Below, in pieces: positions 7,500-16,023 of a stretch of DNA of 64,000 nucleotides (position 1 is its first letter; the number at the start of each line of letters is the position of its first letter). The position numbers and the translations under genes are program-made. The notes beneath the pieces were generated by a model. It was not told where the DNA came from and made no database searches. It saw nothing but the letters and a program-made list of their open reading frames with translations. Source of the DNA: Halarchaeum rubridurum (lineage in GTDB: Archaea > Halobacteriota > Halobacteria > Halobacteriales > Halobacteriaceae); assembly GCF_014647115.1 (NCBI RefSeq), contig NZ_BMOO01000005.1, forward strand, positions 248,001 to 312,000, read 5' to 3'.

Positions 7500-8285
7500 A
7501 TGCCCCCGCTCGTCGCGCCGACCGAACTCGCGCTCTTCGCGCTCGTGGGGTTGCTCGGCGGCGCGCACTGCCTCGGGATGTGCGGCCCGCTCGTCACGAC
7601 GTACGCCGAGCGGATGCCCGCGGACGACCGCGGGCGCGGCCCGTCGTGGTTCGAGCTCCGCCAGCACGCCCTCTTCAACGCGGGGCGGACGGCGAGCTAC
7701 GCGCTCGTCGGCGGCCTGCTCGGCCTCGTCGGCGCGACCGTCTACGCGGGTGCCGGCGCGGCCCTCGGCGGTGCGGGCGCGGGCGACCTCCTCCGCGGCG
7801 TCGTCGGCGTCGTCGTCGGCTGCGTCGTGATCGCCGTCGGCCTGACACGCGTCCTCGGCACCGACCGGCTCCGCGGGCTCTCGCCGGTGTCGCTTGGCTC
7901 CGGCGCGCTCTTCTCGCGCGTGGCCGGCTACGCGAGCGCGCGCGTCGACGACTACGCCACGGGGCCGAAGATCGCGCTCCTCGGCGCCATCCACGCCTTC
8001 CTCCCCTGTCCGCTCCTCTACCCGGCGTTCGTCTACGCGCTCGGGCAGGGCCGCCCCGTCGCGGGCGCGCTGAACCTCGCGGCGCTCGGCGTCGGGACCG
8101 TCCCGACGCTGTTCCTCTACGGGACCGTCCTCGGCTCCGTCCCCGCGGCGCGGCGCGCCGCCGCCCACCGCGTCCTCGGCGGCGCGTTCGTCCTCCTCGG
8201 GCTCCTCCCGCTGCTCGCCGGCCTCGGCCTGCTCGGGGTCCCCGTCCCGCACGTCCACGTTCCGCACTACGCGGCGACGCCGTAA
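7500..8285 (+). CDS. Sulfite exporter TauE/SafE-like membrane protein (copper ATPase partner)
   Basis: A 261-residue protein with six or seven membrane segments. The first segment contains the cysteine motif GGAHCLGMCGPL (about 21-32), and a later one has FLPCPLLYP. These features mark the SafE/UreH-like family related to DsbD membrane domains. In bacteria such genes often neighbour the CcoI/FixI copper ATPase; here the P1B ATPase starts nine bases after the stop, so the two almost certainly form an operon for copper delivery or membrane thiol chemistry. A possible TATA (GTTTAGG) lies about 30 bp upstream of the ATG at 7500. Confidence 0.8.
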   Translation: MPPLVAPTELALFALVGLLGGAHCLGMCGPLVTTYAERMPADDRGRGPSWFELRQHALFNAGRTASYALVGGLLGLVGATVYAGAGAALGGAGAGDLLRGVVGVVVGCVVIAVGLTRVLGTDRLRGLSPVSLGSGALFSRVAGYASARVDDYATGPKIALLGAIHAFLPCPLLYPAFVYALGQGRPVAGALNLAALGVGTVPTLFLYGTVLGSVPAARRAAAHRVLGGAFVLLGLLPLLAGLGLLGVPVPHVHVPHYAATP

Positions 8286-8294
8286 CACGATACC

Positions 8295-10829
8295 ATGACC
8301 GACACGACCGACACCTGCACCCTCTGCGACCTCCCGATCCGCGGCGACCCCGTGACGGCGGACGACGACGCCGACGAGACGTTCTGCTGTCGGGGTTGCC
8401 GTGAGGTGTACCGAACGCTCGGCGACGCGGACCCGGAGAGCGTGTCCGCGGACGACCTCGACGCCGCGCGCGACGGGGACGGCTCGGAGAACGACGTCCC
8501 CGAGGACGCCGCGACGGCGTTCCTCGCCGTCGACGGGATGCACTGCACGGCCTGCGAGGCGTTCTTGGAGACGACTGCACGGGACGGCGACGGCGTCTAC
8601 GACGCCGAGGCGAGCTACACGACGGAGATGCTGAAGGTCACCTACGACGACTCGGTGACGGACGAGGGGACGCTCGCGGAGTCGGTGAGCCGCCTCGGCT
8701 ACCGGGCGAGCGTCCCGGAGGTCGGGACGGCCGCCGCAGAGGAGGAGCGCTTCGGCCGCGACGAACTGCGCACCGTCCTCGGCGTCCTCGGCGCGATGGC
8801 GGTGATGATGATATACGTCCTCTTCGTCTACCCGACCTACCTCGGGATATACCCCGAGTCGTTCCTCTACGAGCCGGCGACGCACGTGATGGTCTTCGTC
8901 CCCATCCCGCTGCTCTCGACGTTCGTCGTCTTCTTCGTCGGCTACCCGATCATCCGCTCGGCGTACGTCAGTTTGCGCGCCGGGACGCCGAGCATGGACG
9001 TGCTGATAGCGGGCGGCGCGCTCGCCTCGTACGCGTACTCGATGTACGTCGTCGGGACGGGCGGCGTCGTCATCTACTTCGACGTCGCGGTCGCCATCGT
9101 CGCCGTCGTGACGCTCGGCGACTTCGTGCAGCGCCGCGTGAAGCGCCGCGCGCTCGGCTCCATCGGGGACCTCGACTTCGGCCGCGTCACGACGGCGCTC
9201 GTCCGCGACGCCGCGGGCACACACGAGGTGGACGTCGACGACCTCGAACCCGGTGACGAGGTCGTCGTGAAGCGCGGCGAGCGCGTCCCGCTCGACGGGA
9301 CGATCGTTGAGGGCGAGGCCGCGCTCGACGAGGCGCTCGTCACGGGCGAGTCCGTCCCGGAGGCGAAGGGGCCGGGCGACTCGGTCATCGGCGGCTCGGT
9401 CGCCACGGACGGCCGCCTCGTCGTCCGCGTCGGCGAGCGCGCCGCGAGCACGTACGACCGCCTGCTCGGGCAGCTCTGGAACGTCCAGTCGGGCTCCGGG
9501 GGCACACAGCGCCTCGCGGACACCATCGCGGCGCTCTTCGTGCCGTTCGTCCTCGCGCTCGCGCTCCTCGTCGCCGCCGGCTGGCTCCTCACGGGCGCGC
9601 CCGTCCGCGAGGCGCTCACGGTCGGCGTCTCCGTGCTCGTCGTCTCCTGTCCGTGCTCGTTCGGCCTCGCCACGCCGGTCGCCGTCGCCGCGGGCGTGAG
9701 TCGCGCCGCCGACGACGGCGTGCTCGTGACGAACACGGACGCCGTGGCGTCGCTCGCGGACGTCGACGTCGTCGCCTTCGACAAAACGGGGACGCTCACC
9801 GAGGGGAAGATGCGCGTCACGGACGCCGCGGTCGACGACGCCGCCGAACGCGACGTCCTGCGCTACGCGGCCGCCATCGAGCGCGAGGCCAACCACCCGG
9901 TCGCGGACGCCGTCGTCGGCCACGCGGCGGAACGCGGCGCGCTCGCGGCCGGCGGGCGCGGGGCCGACGACGCGGCGGGTGACGAGAACGGCGCGGCGAG
10001 CGACGGCGGACGCCCGAGCGTCGTCGGGGAGTCGCCGGACGCCGACGGTGACGCGAGCGCCGCGACCGACGAATCGCCCGCGCTCCGCGTCGCGGACTTC
10101 GAGGAGCGACGCCGCGGGGCGGTCGGGACCGTCGACGGCGCGCGCGTCCTCGTCGGTCACCCCGACCTGTTCGCGGGCGACGACTGGACCGTGCCCGACG
10201 CCGTCTCGCGCGCCGTCGCGGGCGCACAGGGCGACGGGGCAATCGCCACCGTCGTCGGCTGGGACGGCCGGGCGCGCGGCGTCCTCGCGGCGCGCGACAC
10301 CCCCCGTGAGGACTGGACGGAGACGGTCGAGGCGCTCGCGCGCGACGGCCGGGAGGTCGTCGTCGTGACGGGCGACGACCAGTCCCGCGTGGCGGCGTTC
10401 GAGTCCCACCCGGACGTCGCGGACGTCTTCGCGGGCGTGCTCCCGCAGGCGAAGGCCGCCGTCGTCGAGCGCCTGCGCGGCGCTGAGGGGACGGTGGCGA
10501 TGGTGGGCGACGGGACGAACGACGCGCCCGCGCTCGCCGCCGCGGACCTCGGCGTCGCCTTCGCCTCCGGGACCGAACTCGCCACGGAGGCTGCGGACGC
10601 CACCATCACGCGGGGCGGTCTGCGCTCCGTCCGGCGGCTCTTCGGCATCGCGACGACGACGCGCTCGCGCGTCCGGCAGAACTTCGGGTGGGCGCTCGGC
10701 TACAACGCGATAACGCTACCCCTGGCCGCGCTCGGCCTCGTCGACCCGCTGCTCGCGGCGCTCGCCATGGCCGCCTCCAGCCTGCTCGTCGTCGCCAACT
10801 CCGCGCGCTCCTACGCGCTGGACGAGTGA
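8295..10829 (+). CDS. P1B-type copper-translocating ATPase (CcoI/FixI-like)
   Basis: An 844-residue P-type ATPase that would move Cu(I) across the membrane. In order: an N-terminal cysteine-rich metal domain (CTLC at 8-11, CCRGC at 31-35), an HMA domain with GMHCTAC (C84, C87), the TGES actuator loop (350-353), the intramembrane CPC (452-454, as SCPCSFGLATP), the phosphorylated Asp of DKTGT (D496), the nucleotide-domain HP (534-535), and GDGTNDAP (738-745). The extra N-terminal cysteine domain is typical of oxidase-assembly (FixI) ATPases, as opposed to detoxifying CopA. A low-complexity Gly/Asp/Ala insert at about 545-595 lies within the nucleotide-binding domain. Confidence 0.92.
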   Translation: MTDTTDTCTLCDLPIRGDPVTADDDADETFCCRGCREVYRTLGDADPESVSADDLDAARDGDGSENDVPEDAATAFLAVDGMHCTACEAFLETTARDGDGVYDAEASYTTEMLKVTYDDSVTDEGTLAESVSRLGYRASVPEVGTAAAEEERFGRDELRTVLGVLGAMAVMMIYVLFVYPTYLGIYPESFLYEPATHVMVFVPIPLLSTFVVFFVGYPIIRSAYVSLRAGTPSMDVLIAGGALASYAYSMYVVGTGGVVIYFDVAVAIVAVVTLGDFVQRRVKRRALGSIGDLDFGRVTTALVRDAAGTHEVDVDDLEPGDEVVVKRGERVPLDGTIVEGEAALDEALVTGESVPEAKGPGDSVIGGSVATDGRLVVRVGERAASTYDRLLGQLWNVQSGSGGTQRLADTIAALFVPFVLALALLVAAGWLLTGAPVREALTVGVSVLVVSCPCSFGLATPVAVAAGVSRAADDGVLVTNTDAVASLADVDVVAFDKTGTLTEGKMRVTDAAVDDAAERDVLRYAAAIEREANHPVADAVVGHAAERGALAAGGRGADDAAGDENGAASDGGRPSVVGESPDADGDASAATDESPALRVADFEERRRGAVGTVDGARVLVGHPDLFAGDDWTVPDAVSRAVAGAQGDGAIATVVGWDGRARGVLAARDTPREDWTETVEALARDGREVVVVTGDDQSRVAAFESHPDVADVFAGVLPQAKAAVVERLRGAEGTVAMVGDGTNDAPALAAADLGVAFASGTELATEAADATITRGGLRSVRRLFGIATTTRSRVRQNFGWALGYNAITLPLAALGLVDPLLAALAMAASSLLVVANSARSYALDE

Positions 10830-10913
10830 CGGGAACGAATTAACTCGGGTCGTAGTTTCTCGTTTCTGCCCGTCGGGCGCTGTACCGCGTGAAATCACCG
10901 TCTCGTCGGAAAG

Positions 10914-10920
10914 GGTTAAG
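10914..10920 (+). promoter_or_regulatory. Candidate TATA box for fbp
   Basis: GGTTAAG lies 26-32 bp before the ATG of the bisphosphatase gene, so transcription should begin at or just before the start codon. No Shine-Dalgarno sequence is visible. Confidence 0.45.
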
Positions 10921-10945
10921 TCGATAGAACGGCCACAGTGAAGCG

Positions 10946-11800
10946 ATGACGATGTCCGACGTGGTGCCGGTGGCGGACGTGTTCGACGCGCTCGCCGCGG
11001 CCGCGCCAGAGATACGGGCGGGGTTCGCGGGACGCGCCGGCGAGACCGACGACCACAACGCGACCGGTGACCGTCAACTCCACGCGGACATCCACGCCGA
11101 CGAGCTGCTGCGCGCACACCTCGGCGGGCTCGACGCCGTCGGCCAGTACGCCAGCGAGGAAGCCGAGGACGTCAGCGACGTCGGAACGGGGCCCCTCTCC
11201 GTCAGCGTCGACCCGCTCGACGGCTCCTCGAACCTCGGCGCGAACAACCCGACCGGCACCATCGTCGGCGTCTACGACGCCCCGCTCCCCGCGGCCGGGA
11301 GCGACCTCGTCGCCGCCGCGTACGTCCTCTACGGCCCACTCACGACGATGGTCGCCGCGACCGACGACGGCGCGACGCGATACGCGATCACGCCCGACGG
11401 GCGACGCGACGGCGAGCCGGCCGACCTCCCCGACGAACCGACCGTCTACGGCTTCGGCGGCCGCGTCCCCGACTGGACGGCCGACTTCACGGACTACGCG
11501 CGCCGCGTCGAGGACGAACTGAAGCTCCGCTACAGCGGCGCGATGGTCGCCGACGTCAATCAGGTGCTCACCTACGGCGGCGTCTTCGCCTATCCCGGTC
11601 TCCGCGACCGACCGGCGGGCAAGCTCCGCACGCAGTTCGAGGCCATCCCCATGGCGTACATCGTCGAGGCCGCCGGCGGCGCGTCCACGAACGGGACCCG
11701 CTCCGTCCTCGACGCCGAACCCGAGACCCTCCACGAGCGCACGCCCGTCTTCCTCGGGAACGACGCGCTCATCGAGCGCGCGGAGCGGGCGCTCGACTGA
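10946..11800 (+). CDS. fbp: Class 1 fructose-1,6-bisphosphatase
   Basis: A 284-residue metal-dependent phosphatase of the FBPase/inositol monophosphatase fold that hydrolyses fructose 1,6-bisphosphate in gluconeogenesis. The metal-binding signature DPLDGSSN is at 89-96, with an upstream acidic site (QYASEEAEDV). The class-1-like C-terminal region holds KLRYSGAMVADVNQVL, GGVFAYPG and EAAGG. It is shorter than bacterial class 1 enzymes (about 330), which fits archaeal members. The ATG at 10946 follows a TATA at the right distance; a second ATG two codons on is also possible. Confidence 0.9.
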   Translation: MTMSDVVPVADVFDALAAAAPEIRAGFAGRAGETDDHNATGDRQLHADIHADELLRAHLGGLDAVGQYASEEAEDVSDVGTGPLSVSVDPLDGSSNLGANNPTGTIVGVYDAPLPAAGSDLVAAAYVLYGPLTTMVAATDDGATRYAITPDGRRDGEPADLPDEPTVYGFGGRVPDWTADFTDYARRVEDELKLRYSGAMVADVNQVLTYGGVFAYPGLRDRPAGKLRTQFEAIPMAYIVEAAGGASTNGTRSVLDAEPETLHERTPVFLGNDALIERAERALD

Positions 11801-11813
11801 CCCGCGGGCCGCA

Positions 11814-11820
11814 CCTTTAT
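11814..11820 (+). promoter_or_regulatory. Candidate TATA box for gdh
   Basis: CTTTAT-type A/T-rich core about 28 bp before the ATG at 11846. A small perfect inverted repeat GCACC-G-GGTGC lies between it and the start codon. Confidence 0.4.
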
Positions 11821-11845
11821 TCGGGCACCGGGTGCACGTCCCGGT

Positions 11846-13105
11846 ATGGACTCCGAGGAGAACCCCTTCGAGAACCTCCAAGAGCAGATCGACGACGCGG
11901 CGTCCTTTCTCCCCGCCGACGTCAACGCCGACGTCATCACGCGGCTCAAACACCCCGAGCGCGTACTGGAGGCGAACCTCACCGTCGATATGGACGACGG
12001 GAGCCTCGAAACCTTCACCGCGTATCGCTCGCAGTTCAACGGCGACCGCGGCCCGTACAAGGGCGGCGTTCGCTACCATCCGGGCGTCTCGCGTGACGAG
12101 GTGAAGGCGCTCTCCGGCTGGATGGTCTACAAGTGCGCCGTCGTCGACATTCCCTACGGCGGGGCGAAGGGCGGCATCGTCGTCGACCCGAGCGAGTACA
12201 GCGCCGACGAGCTCGAACGCCTCACGCGCTCGTTCGCCGAGGAACTCCGGCCGCTCGTCGGCGAGGACCGCGACATCCCCGCGCCCGACGTCAACACCGG
12301 CCAGCGGGAGATGAACTGGATCAAAAACACCTACGAGACGCTCGAACACACCACCGAGCCCGGCGTCGTCACCGGGAAGGCCATCGAGAACGGCGGGAGC
12401 GAGGGCCGCGTCGAGGCCACCGGCCGCTCCGTCATGCTCGCCGCGCGCGAACTCTTCGACCACCTCGGGACGGACGTCGAGGGCGCGACGGTCGCCGTGC
12501 AGGGCTTCGGAAACGCCGGCTCCGTCGCCGCGACGCTCATCGACGACCTCGGCGCGACCGTCGTCGCCGTCTCCGACTCCTCGGGCGGCATCCACGACCC
12601 CGATGGCCTCGACCCCGAGGCGGTCAAGGGGTTCAAGAACGAGACCGGCACCGTCTCGGACTACGAGGGGAGCGAGAACATCACCAACGAGGAGCTCCTC
12701 ACGCTCGACGTCGACCTCCTCGTCCCCGCCGCCCTCGAGAACGCCGTCGACGGTGACCTCGCCGCGGACGTGCAGGCCGACGCCGTCGTCGAGGCCGCGA
12801 ACGGTCCGCTCACCCCGGACGCCGACGACGTCCTCCAGGAACGCGGCGTCACCGTCGTCCCCGACATCCTCGCCAACGCCGGCGGCGTCACCGTCTCCTA
12901 CTTCGAGTGGGTGCAGAACCGCCAGCGCTTCTACTGGTCCGAAGACCGCGTCAACGACGAACTCGAAACCGTCATCGTCGACGCCTTCGACGACCTCGTC
13001 GAAGCCAAGGAGACGCTGGACCTCCCGAGTTTCCGCATCGCCGCCTACGTCGTCGCCATCCGGCGCGTCGTCGACGCCTACACCGGCAACGGGAACTGGC
13101 CCTGA
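11846..13105 (+). CDS. gdhB: Glutamate dehydrogenase (Glu/Leu/Phe/Val dehydrogenase family)
   Basis: A 419-residue cytoplasmic dehydrogenase interconverting glutamate and 2-oxoglutarate plus ammonium. The substrate site is [11 protein letters not shown] (69-79), the catalytic lysine K97 is in [11 protein letters not shown], followed by GGAKGG, and the catalytic Asp is D148 in APDVN. The Rossmann motif GFGNAG (220-225) binds the cofactor, and [19 protein letters not shown] marks the C-terminal closure. Length fits the family. Haloarchaea carry several paralogues with different NAD/NADP preference; this one cannot be placed by eye. Confidence 0.93.
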   Translation: MDSEENPFENLQEQIDDAASFLPADVNADVITRLKHPERVLEANLTVDMDDGSLETFTAYRSQFNGDRGPYKGGVRYHPGVSRDEVKALSGWMVYKCAVVDIPYGGAKGGIVVDPSEYSADELERLTRSFAEELRPLVGEDRDIPAPDVNTGQREMNWIKNTYETLEHTTEPGVVTGKAIENGGSEGRVEATGRSVMLAARELFDHLGTDVEGATVAVQGFGNAGSVAATLIDDLGATVVAVSDSSGGIHDPDGLDPEAVKGFKNETGTVSDYEGSENITNEELLTLDVDLLVPAALENAVDGDLAADVQADAVVEAANGPLTPDADDVLQERGVTVVPDILANAGGVTVSYFEWVQNRQRFYWSEDRVNDELETVIVDAFDDLVEAKETLDLPSFRIAAYVVAIRRVVDAYTGNGNWP

Positions 13106-13132
13106 AAGCCGGGGAGAGACTGCCGAACTCGC

Positions 13133-13166
13133 CGGGCCCGGAAAACAGCCGGTTTTCTCCGGCCCG
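13133..13166 (+). terminator. Hairpin downstream of gdh
   Basis: CGGGCC...GGAAAAC and GTTTTC..CCGGCCCG form a stem of about 12 pairs with a bulge and one mismatch around a short loop, starting 28 bases after the gdh stop. No oligo-T tail follows, so termination is inferred from position and structure. Confidence 0.4.
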
Positions 13167-13334
13167 TGAGGGCCGCCTACAGCGACCCTCGACCCCGTTT
13201 CGTATCCCAATCCTGCCCCCCACTCCGTCGGAGTGCGCCCCGGCGTGCTCGCGTGCTCTCACGCGAACGTCGGCTGATGCATCCGGGCGGCGCTAGTCGC
13301 CCGAAGACGTCGTGTGGAGAAGGGGTCGTACCGT

Positions 13335-13386
13335 GCCGCGACCGACTGCGACGACACCGCGCCGCGACCGACCGCGACGACACCGC
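13335..13386. repeat. 26-bp tandem duplication
   Basis: Two adjacent copies (13335-13360 and 13361-13386) beginning GCCGCGACCGAC and ending GACGACACCGC differ at one base of 26. They lie in the gap between gdh and the miniprotein genes. Confidence 0.85.
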
Positions 13387-13420
13387 TATCGCATCGCGCC
13401 GCGATTTCGACGGTGCCGTT

Positions 13421-13603
13421 TCAGGTTCGCTTTTTCAGCGACTGCTCGAAGTTGTCGAGGTGTTCGCGCGCCTTTTGAAGCGCCTCGCGCTTCTTGCCGT
13501 CGGAGTCGCGCTCGGCCTCGTCGATGTGCTTGCGGAGTTCGTCGGTCGTCTTCTCGATGGCCTCGTTCGCGTAGTCGCTCGCGCCGTCGTTGGAGTTCGA
13601 CAT
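13421..13603 (-). CDS. Helical miniprotein, tandem paralogue 2
   Basis: A 60-residue acidic, mostly helical protein that starts MSNSNDGASDYANEAIEKTT and ends HLDNFEQSLKKRT. The helix from about residue 14 on has heptad-like spacing and could form a coiled coil. It resembles the next upstream gene in length, charge and ending (ERTLKKTA), so the two look like a tandem duplication of a small haloarchaeal family. The ATG at 13603 is preferred over one eight codons upstream. Function is unknown. Confidence 0.65.
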   Translation of the reverse strand: MSNSNDGASDYANEAIEKTTDELRKHIDEAERDSDGKKREALQKAREHLDNFEQSLKKRT

Positions 13604-13648
13604 GACGTCTCGACGGTCACTCGGCACACGGAAGAAGACGGTGGCCGC

Positions 13649-13840
13649 TCACGCGGTTTTCTTGAGTGTCCGTTCGATCTTTTCGAGCAGGTCGCGGGAG
13701 CGCGAGAGCGCAATGGCCCGCGCGCCCGAGGCGTCCGCCTCGGCGCGCTCGATCTCCGTTTCGAGCGTCTCGAACGCCTCGCCGATGGCGTTCGAACCCC
13801 ACCCCTCCTCGGTTCCGGAGTCGGCTCGCTCGCTGGACAT
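13649..13840 (-). CDS. Helical miniprotein, tandem paralogue 1
   Basis: A 63-residue acidic helical protein (MSSERADSGTEEGWGSNAIG..., ending LLEKIERTLKKTA). Residues 18-60 are predicted helix. The 45-base gap to the following paralogue suggests one transcript. The frame stays open far upstream inside the divergent kinase gene, but coding character begins at this ATG. No function is recognised. Confidence 0.65.
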   Translation of the reverse strand: MSSERADSGTEEGWGSNAIGEAFETLETEIERAEADASGARAIALSRSRDLLEKIERTLKKTA

Positions 13841-13930
13841 GGCGTCTAGCCGGTGAGTTGTGTCCGCCCGACGGAAAAATCCGGGGGCGACGACGCACCG
13901 GGCCGGGCTCGCGGGCGCGGTGCGAAAGGA

Positions 13931-13937
13931 ACTATAC
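13931..13937 (+). promoter_or_regulatory. Candidate TATA box for the kinase-like gene
   Basis: ACTATAC about 27 bp before the ATG at 13961, standing out in a GC-rich background and fitting a leaderless transcript. Confidence 0.45.
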
Positions 13938-13960
13938 GTCGAGGCGGCCTTTCGGTGGGT

Positions 13961-14776
13961 ATGAGCCTCCGGCGGTTCGTCCGCGGCACCGTCCCGTGGT
14001 CGTCGCTCGAAGCGGTCGCCCGCGAGATGGCCGAGCGCTACGACCAGGAGCGCGTCCGCGTCGAGTTCCTGGAGGCGGACAACTGGTTCTCCACGCCCGT
14101 CGTCGTGAACGACCGGTGGTTCTGCAAGATCGTCTCCGCACAGAACGCCTTCGTCCACTCGCTGTTCACCGGGATGCGGAACCTCGGGGTCTTCTCGGCG
14201 GGCGCGGAGGGCTTCTTCGAGCCCTTCGACGGCCCCGTCGAGATGGCGGAGCACGAACTCGTGGCGACGCGGCGGATGCGCGAGGCCGGTCTGAACGTCC
14301 CCGAACCGATCGAGGTGTTCGCCGTCGACGACCTCGGCGTCCTCGTCATGGAGTACCTTCCGGACTTCGAGACGCTCGACGACCTCCCGCCCCGGGCCAT
14401 CGCGGCCCGCGCCCCCGAACTGTTCGCCGCGCTCCGGACGATGCACGACCACGGCCTCGCGCACGGCGACCTCCGCGCGGAGAACGTCCTCGTCCACCGC
14501 GGCGACCTCTACTTCATCGACGCGACGCGCGTCCGCGAGGACGCGGACGTCGAGCGCTCCGCGCAGGCGTACGACCTCGCGTGCGCGCTCGCCGTCCTCG
14601 AACCGCTCGTGGGTGCCGAAGTCGCCGTCGGTGCGGCCCGCGAGGCCTTCGACGTCGCGGCGCTACTCGCCGCCCGCGAGTTCCTCGACTTCGTCGCCAT
14701 CCGCCCCGACCACGACTTCGACGCCGCCGCGCTCCGCGGCGAACTCGAGGGCGCTGCGAGCGACCGGGACGGATGA
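13961..14776 (+). CDS. RIO/ABC1-like protein kinase fold protein
   Basis: A 271-residue protein with a compact kinase fold. A probable ATP lysine is K56 (RWFCKIV), the catalytic loop is HGDLRAENVL (H168, D170, N175), and the metal-binding Asp is D187 in YFIDATR, an I-D-A form in place of DFG that is common in RIO and Kdo-kinase-like proteins. EHELVATRRMREAG gives the C-helix region. The first 50 residues are unrelated to kinases. The substrate is unknown. It is divergent from the miniprotein pair. Confidence 0.75.
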   Translation: MSLRRFVRGTVPWSSLEAVAREMAERYDQERVRVEFLEADNWFSTPVVVNDRWFCKIVSAQNAFVHSLFTGMRNLGVFSAGAEGFFEPFDGPVEMAEHELVATRRMREAGLNVPEPIEVFAVDDLGVLVMEYLPDFETLDDLPPRAIAARAPELFAALRTMHDHGLAHGDLRAENVLVHRGDLYFIDATRVREDADVERSAQAYDLACALAVLEPLVGAEVAVGAAREAFDVAALLAAREFLDFVAIRPDHDFDAAALRGELEGAASDRDG

Positions 14777-14852
14777 GCCACGGCACCCGGCGAGCCGGCG
14801 TTTCCTGCAGCCTCCGTCACACCTATCCGTCCCGGTTTGGAACGCGACGACC

Positions 14853-14993
14853 ATGGAGGGGGACGAACGGTCCGCGACGGTACAGGAGAAACTCGAGGAC
14901 GCCTTGGAACACGCGGAGAACGACCGGACGCGATTCTTGCTCCGGAGCGCGCTGCAGGACCTGCTCATCGACGCGGACGTGGGGTCGGACTGA
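14853..14993 (+). CDS. 46-residue acidic helical protein
   Basis: A very small protein (MEGDERSATVQEKLEDALEH..., ending LLIDADVGSD). The whole chain is predicted helical, with a charged N-terminal half and a leucine-rich second half. It starts 76 bases after the kinase gene. Its composition is haloarchaeal in character, but no family or function is recognised. The next 214 bases up to the nitrilase gene show nothing coding. Confidence 0.5.
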   Translation: MEGDERSATVQEKLEDALEHAENDRTRFLLRSALQDLLIDADVGSD

Positions 14994-15207
14994 ACGCTCT
15001 CGGGTGACGTGAGAGGCGGGAGGCGATGGGGGTGGCCCCACCTGGTCGGTAGGGGCCGATGGTCGTCCGGCGCGGGCTTCCGGACGACTCGGGGTCGGCG
15101 TGGAGACGAGGTGCGGGCGTTAGTGCCAACACGCGACGAGAAAAGCGTCTCGCGTCGGCAGTTCCCACTATTCCCTCCGCGCGTAAAAAGGTATCCACCG
15201 ACGGCCG

Positions 15208-16017
15208 TCAGCGCCGCCGGTCGTCGAGCGCGGGGAACGAGTCCCGGACCTCCCGGACGCGCTCGGGCTCGACGTCCGCGACGACGAGCGTCGCCTCGTC
15301 GCCGGCGCTCGCCATCGGCGTCCCCCACGGGTCGTAGACGGTGGAGCGCCCGAGCAGTCGCGCGTCGCCCTGTGCGCCGACGCCGTTGACCGCGCCGAGA
15401 TACCACTGGTTCTCGACGGCGCGCGCCCGCGCGAGCGTCCGCCAGTGCTCGACGCGCGGGTACGGCCACGCGGACGGGACGAGGACGAGCGTGACGCCCG
15501 CATCGAGGAGGTCACGGTAGAGTTCGGGGAAACGAAGATCGTAGCACGTCGTCGCGGCGACGGTGAAGCCGCCGACGTCGGCGGTATCGAGGCGTTCGCC
15601 CGCCACGAGCAGGTCGGCTTCGCGCGAGTCGTAGCCGAAGAGGTGGCGTTTGCGGTAGACGAGCCGCCGCTCGCCCGACGCGTCGAGGAGGACGCTCGTG
15701 TTCGCGTACCCCTCGTCGGCGGGCGTGTCGAACCCGGCGGCGGCGCTCGCGGCGAGGTCCTCGACGACGCTCCCCGCGAGGACGGCGACTCCGTGCTCGG
15801 CGGCGACGTCGGCGAGCGCGTCGAGACGCGACCCGTCGAGGCCCTGGGCGGCGGCCGGGTAGTCGTCGAAGGCGAAGTAGCCGACGTCCCACAGCTCGGG
15901 GAGGGCGACGAGGTCGGCGTCGCGGTCGGCGGCGGCCGCGACGGCGTCGCGTGCCGCGCGTTCGTTCGCCGCGACGTCGCCCGCGGTTGGGTCGAGTTGG
16001 GCGAGCGCGAGACGCAT
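15208..16017 (-). CDS. Carbon-nitrogen hydrolase (nitrilase superfamily, Nit2/omega-amidase-like)
   Basis: A 269-residue cytoplasmic amidohydrolase. The catalytic triad is visible: E41 (LPELW), K123 (YRKRHLFGYD) and C158 (TTCYDLRFPELYR). The last sequence matches the omega-amidase/Nit branch, whose members hydrolyse omega-amides such as 2-oxoglutaramate. Substrate assignment within the branch is uncertain. The gene is followed by no close neighbour on its strand, while its upstream side abuts the START-like gene. Confidence 0.87.
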   Translation of the reverse strand: MRLALAQLDPTAGDVAANERAARDAVAAAADRDADLVALPELWDVGYFAFDDYPAAAQGLDGSRLDALADVAAEHGVAVLAGSVVEDLAASAAAGFDTPADEGYANTSVLLDASGERRLVYRKRHLFGYDSREADLLVAGERLDTADVGGFTVAATTCYDLRFPELYRDLLDAGVTLVLVPSAWPYPRVEHWRTLARARAVENQWYLGAVNGVGAQGDARLLGRSTVYDPWGTPMASAGDEATLVVADVEPERVREVRDSFPALDDRRR

Positions 16018-16023
16018 CGTGGA

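Larger units (their letters stand above)
13106..13420. other. 315-base gap between gdh and a small reverse gene
   Basis: No convincing coding sequence. It contains a hairpin just after gdh (13133-13166), a 7-bp inverted repeat CACTCCG-T-CGGAGTG (13221-13235), and a tandem 26-base duplication (13335-13386). These are convergent gene ends, so the stretch is probably two terminators plus decayed sequence. Confidence 0.6.

Noticed and set aside
7467-10409. A 980-codon reverse-strand open frame antisense to the SafE-like and copper-ATPase genes
   Set aside because: It is a high-GC shadow: Arg/Asp/Val-rich sequence with no domain, and the opposite strand has clear P1B motifs in the right order.
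10916-13210. A 764-codon reverse frame antisense to fbp and gdh
   Set aside because: No recognisable domain; both forward genes are complete with active-site motifs.
13335-13386. A pair of 26-bp direct repeats as an attachment site or CRISPR start
   Set aside because: The copies are directly adjacent, with no intervening element and no integrase or cas gene nearby.
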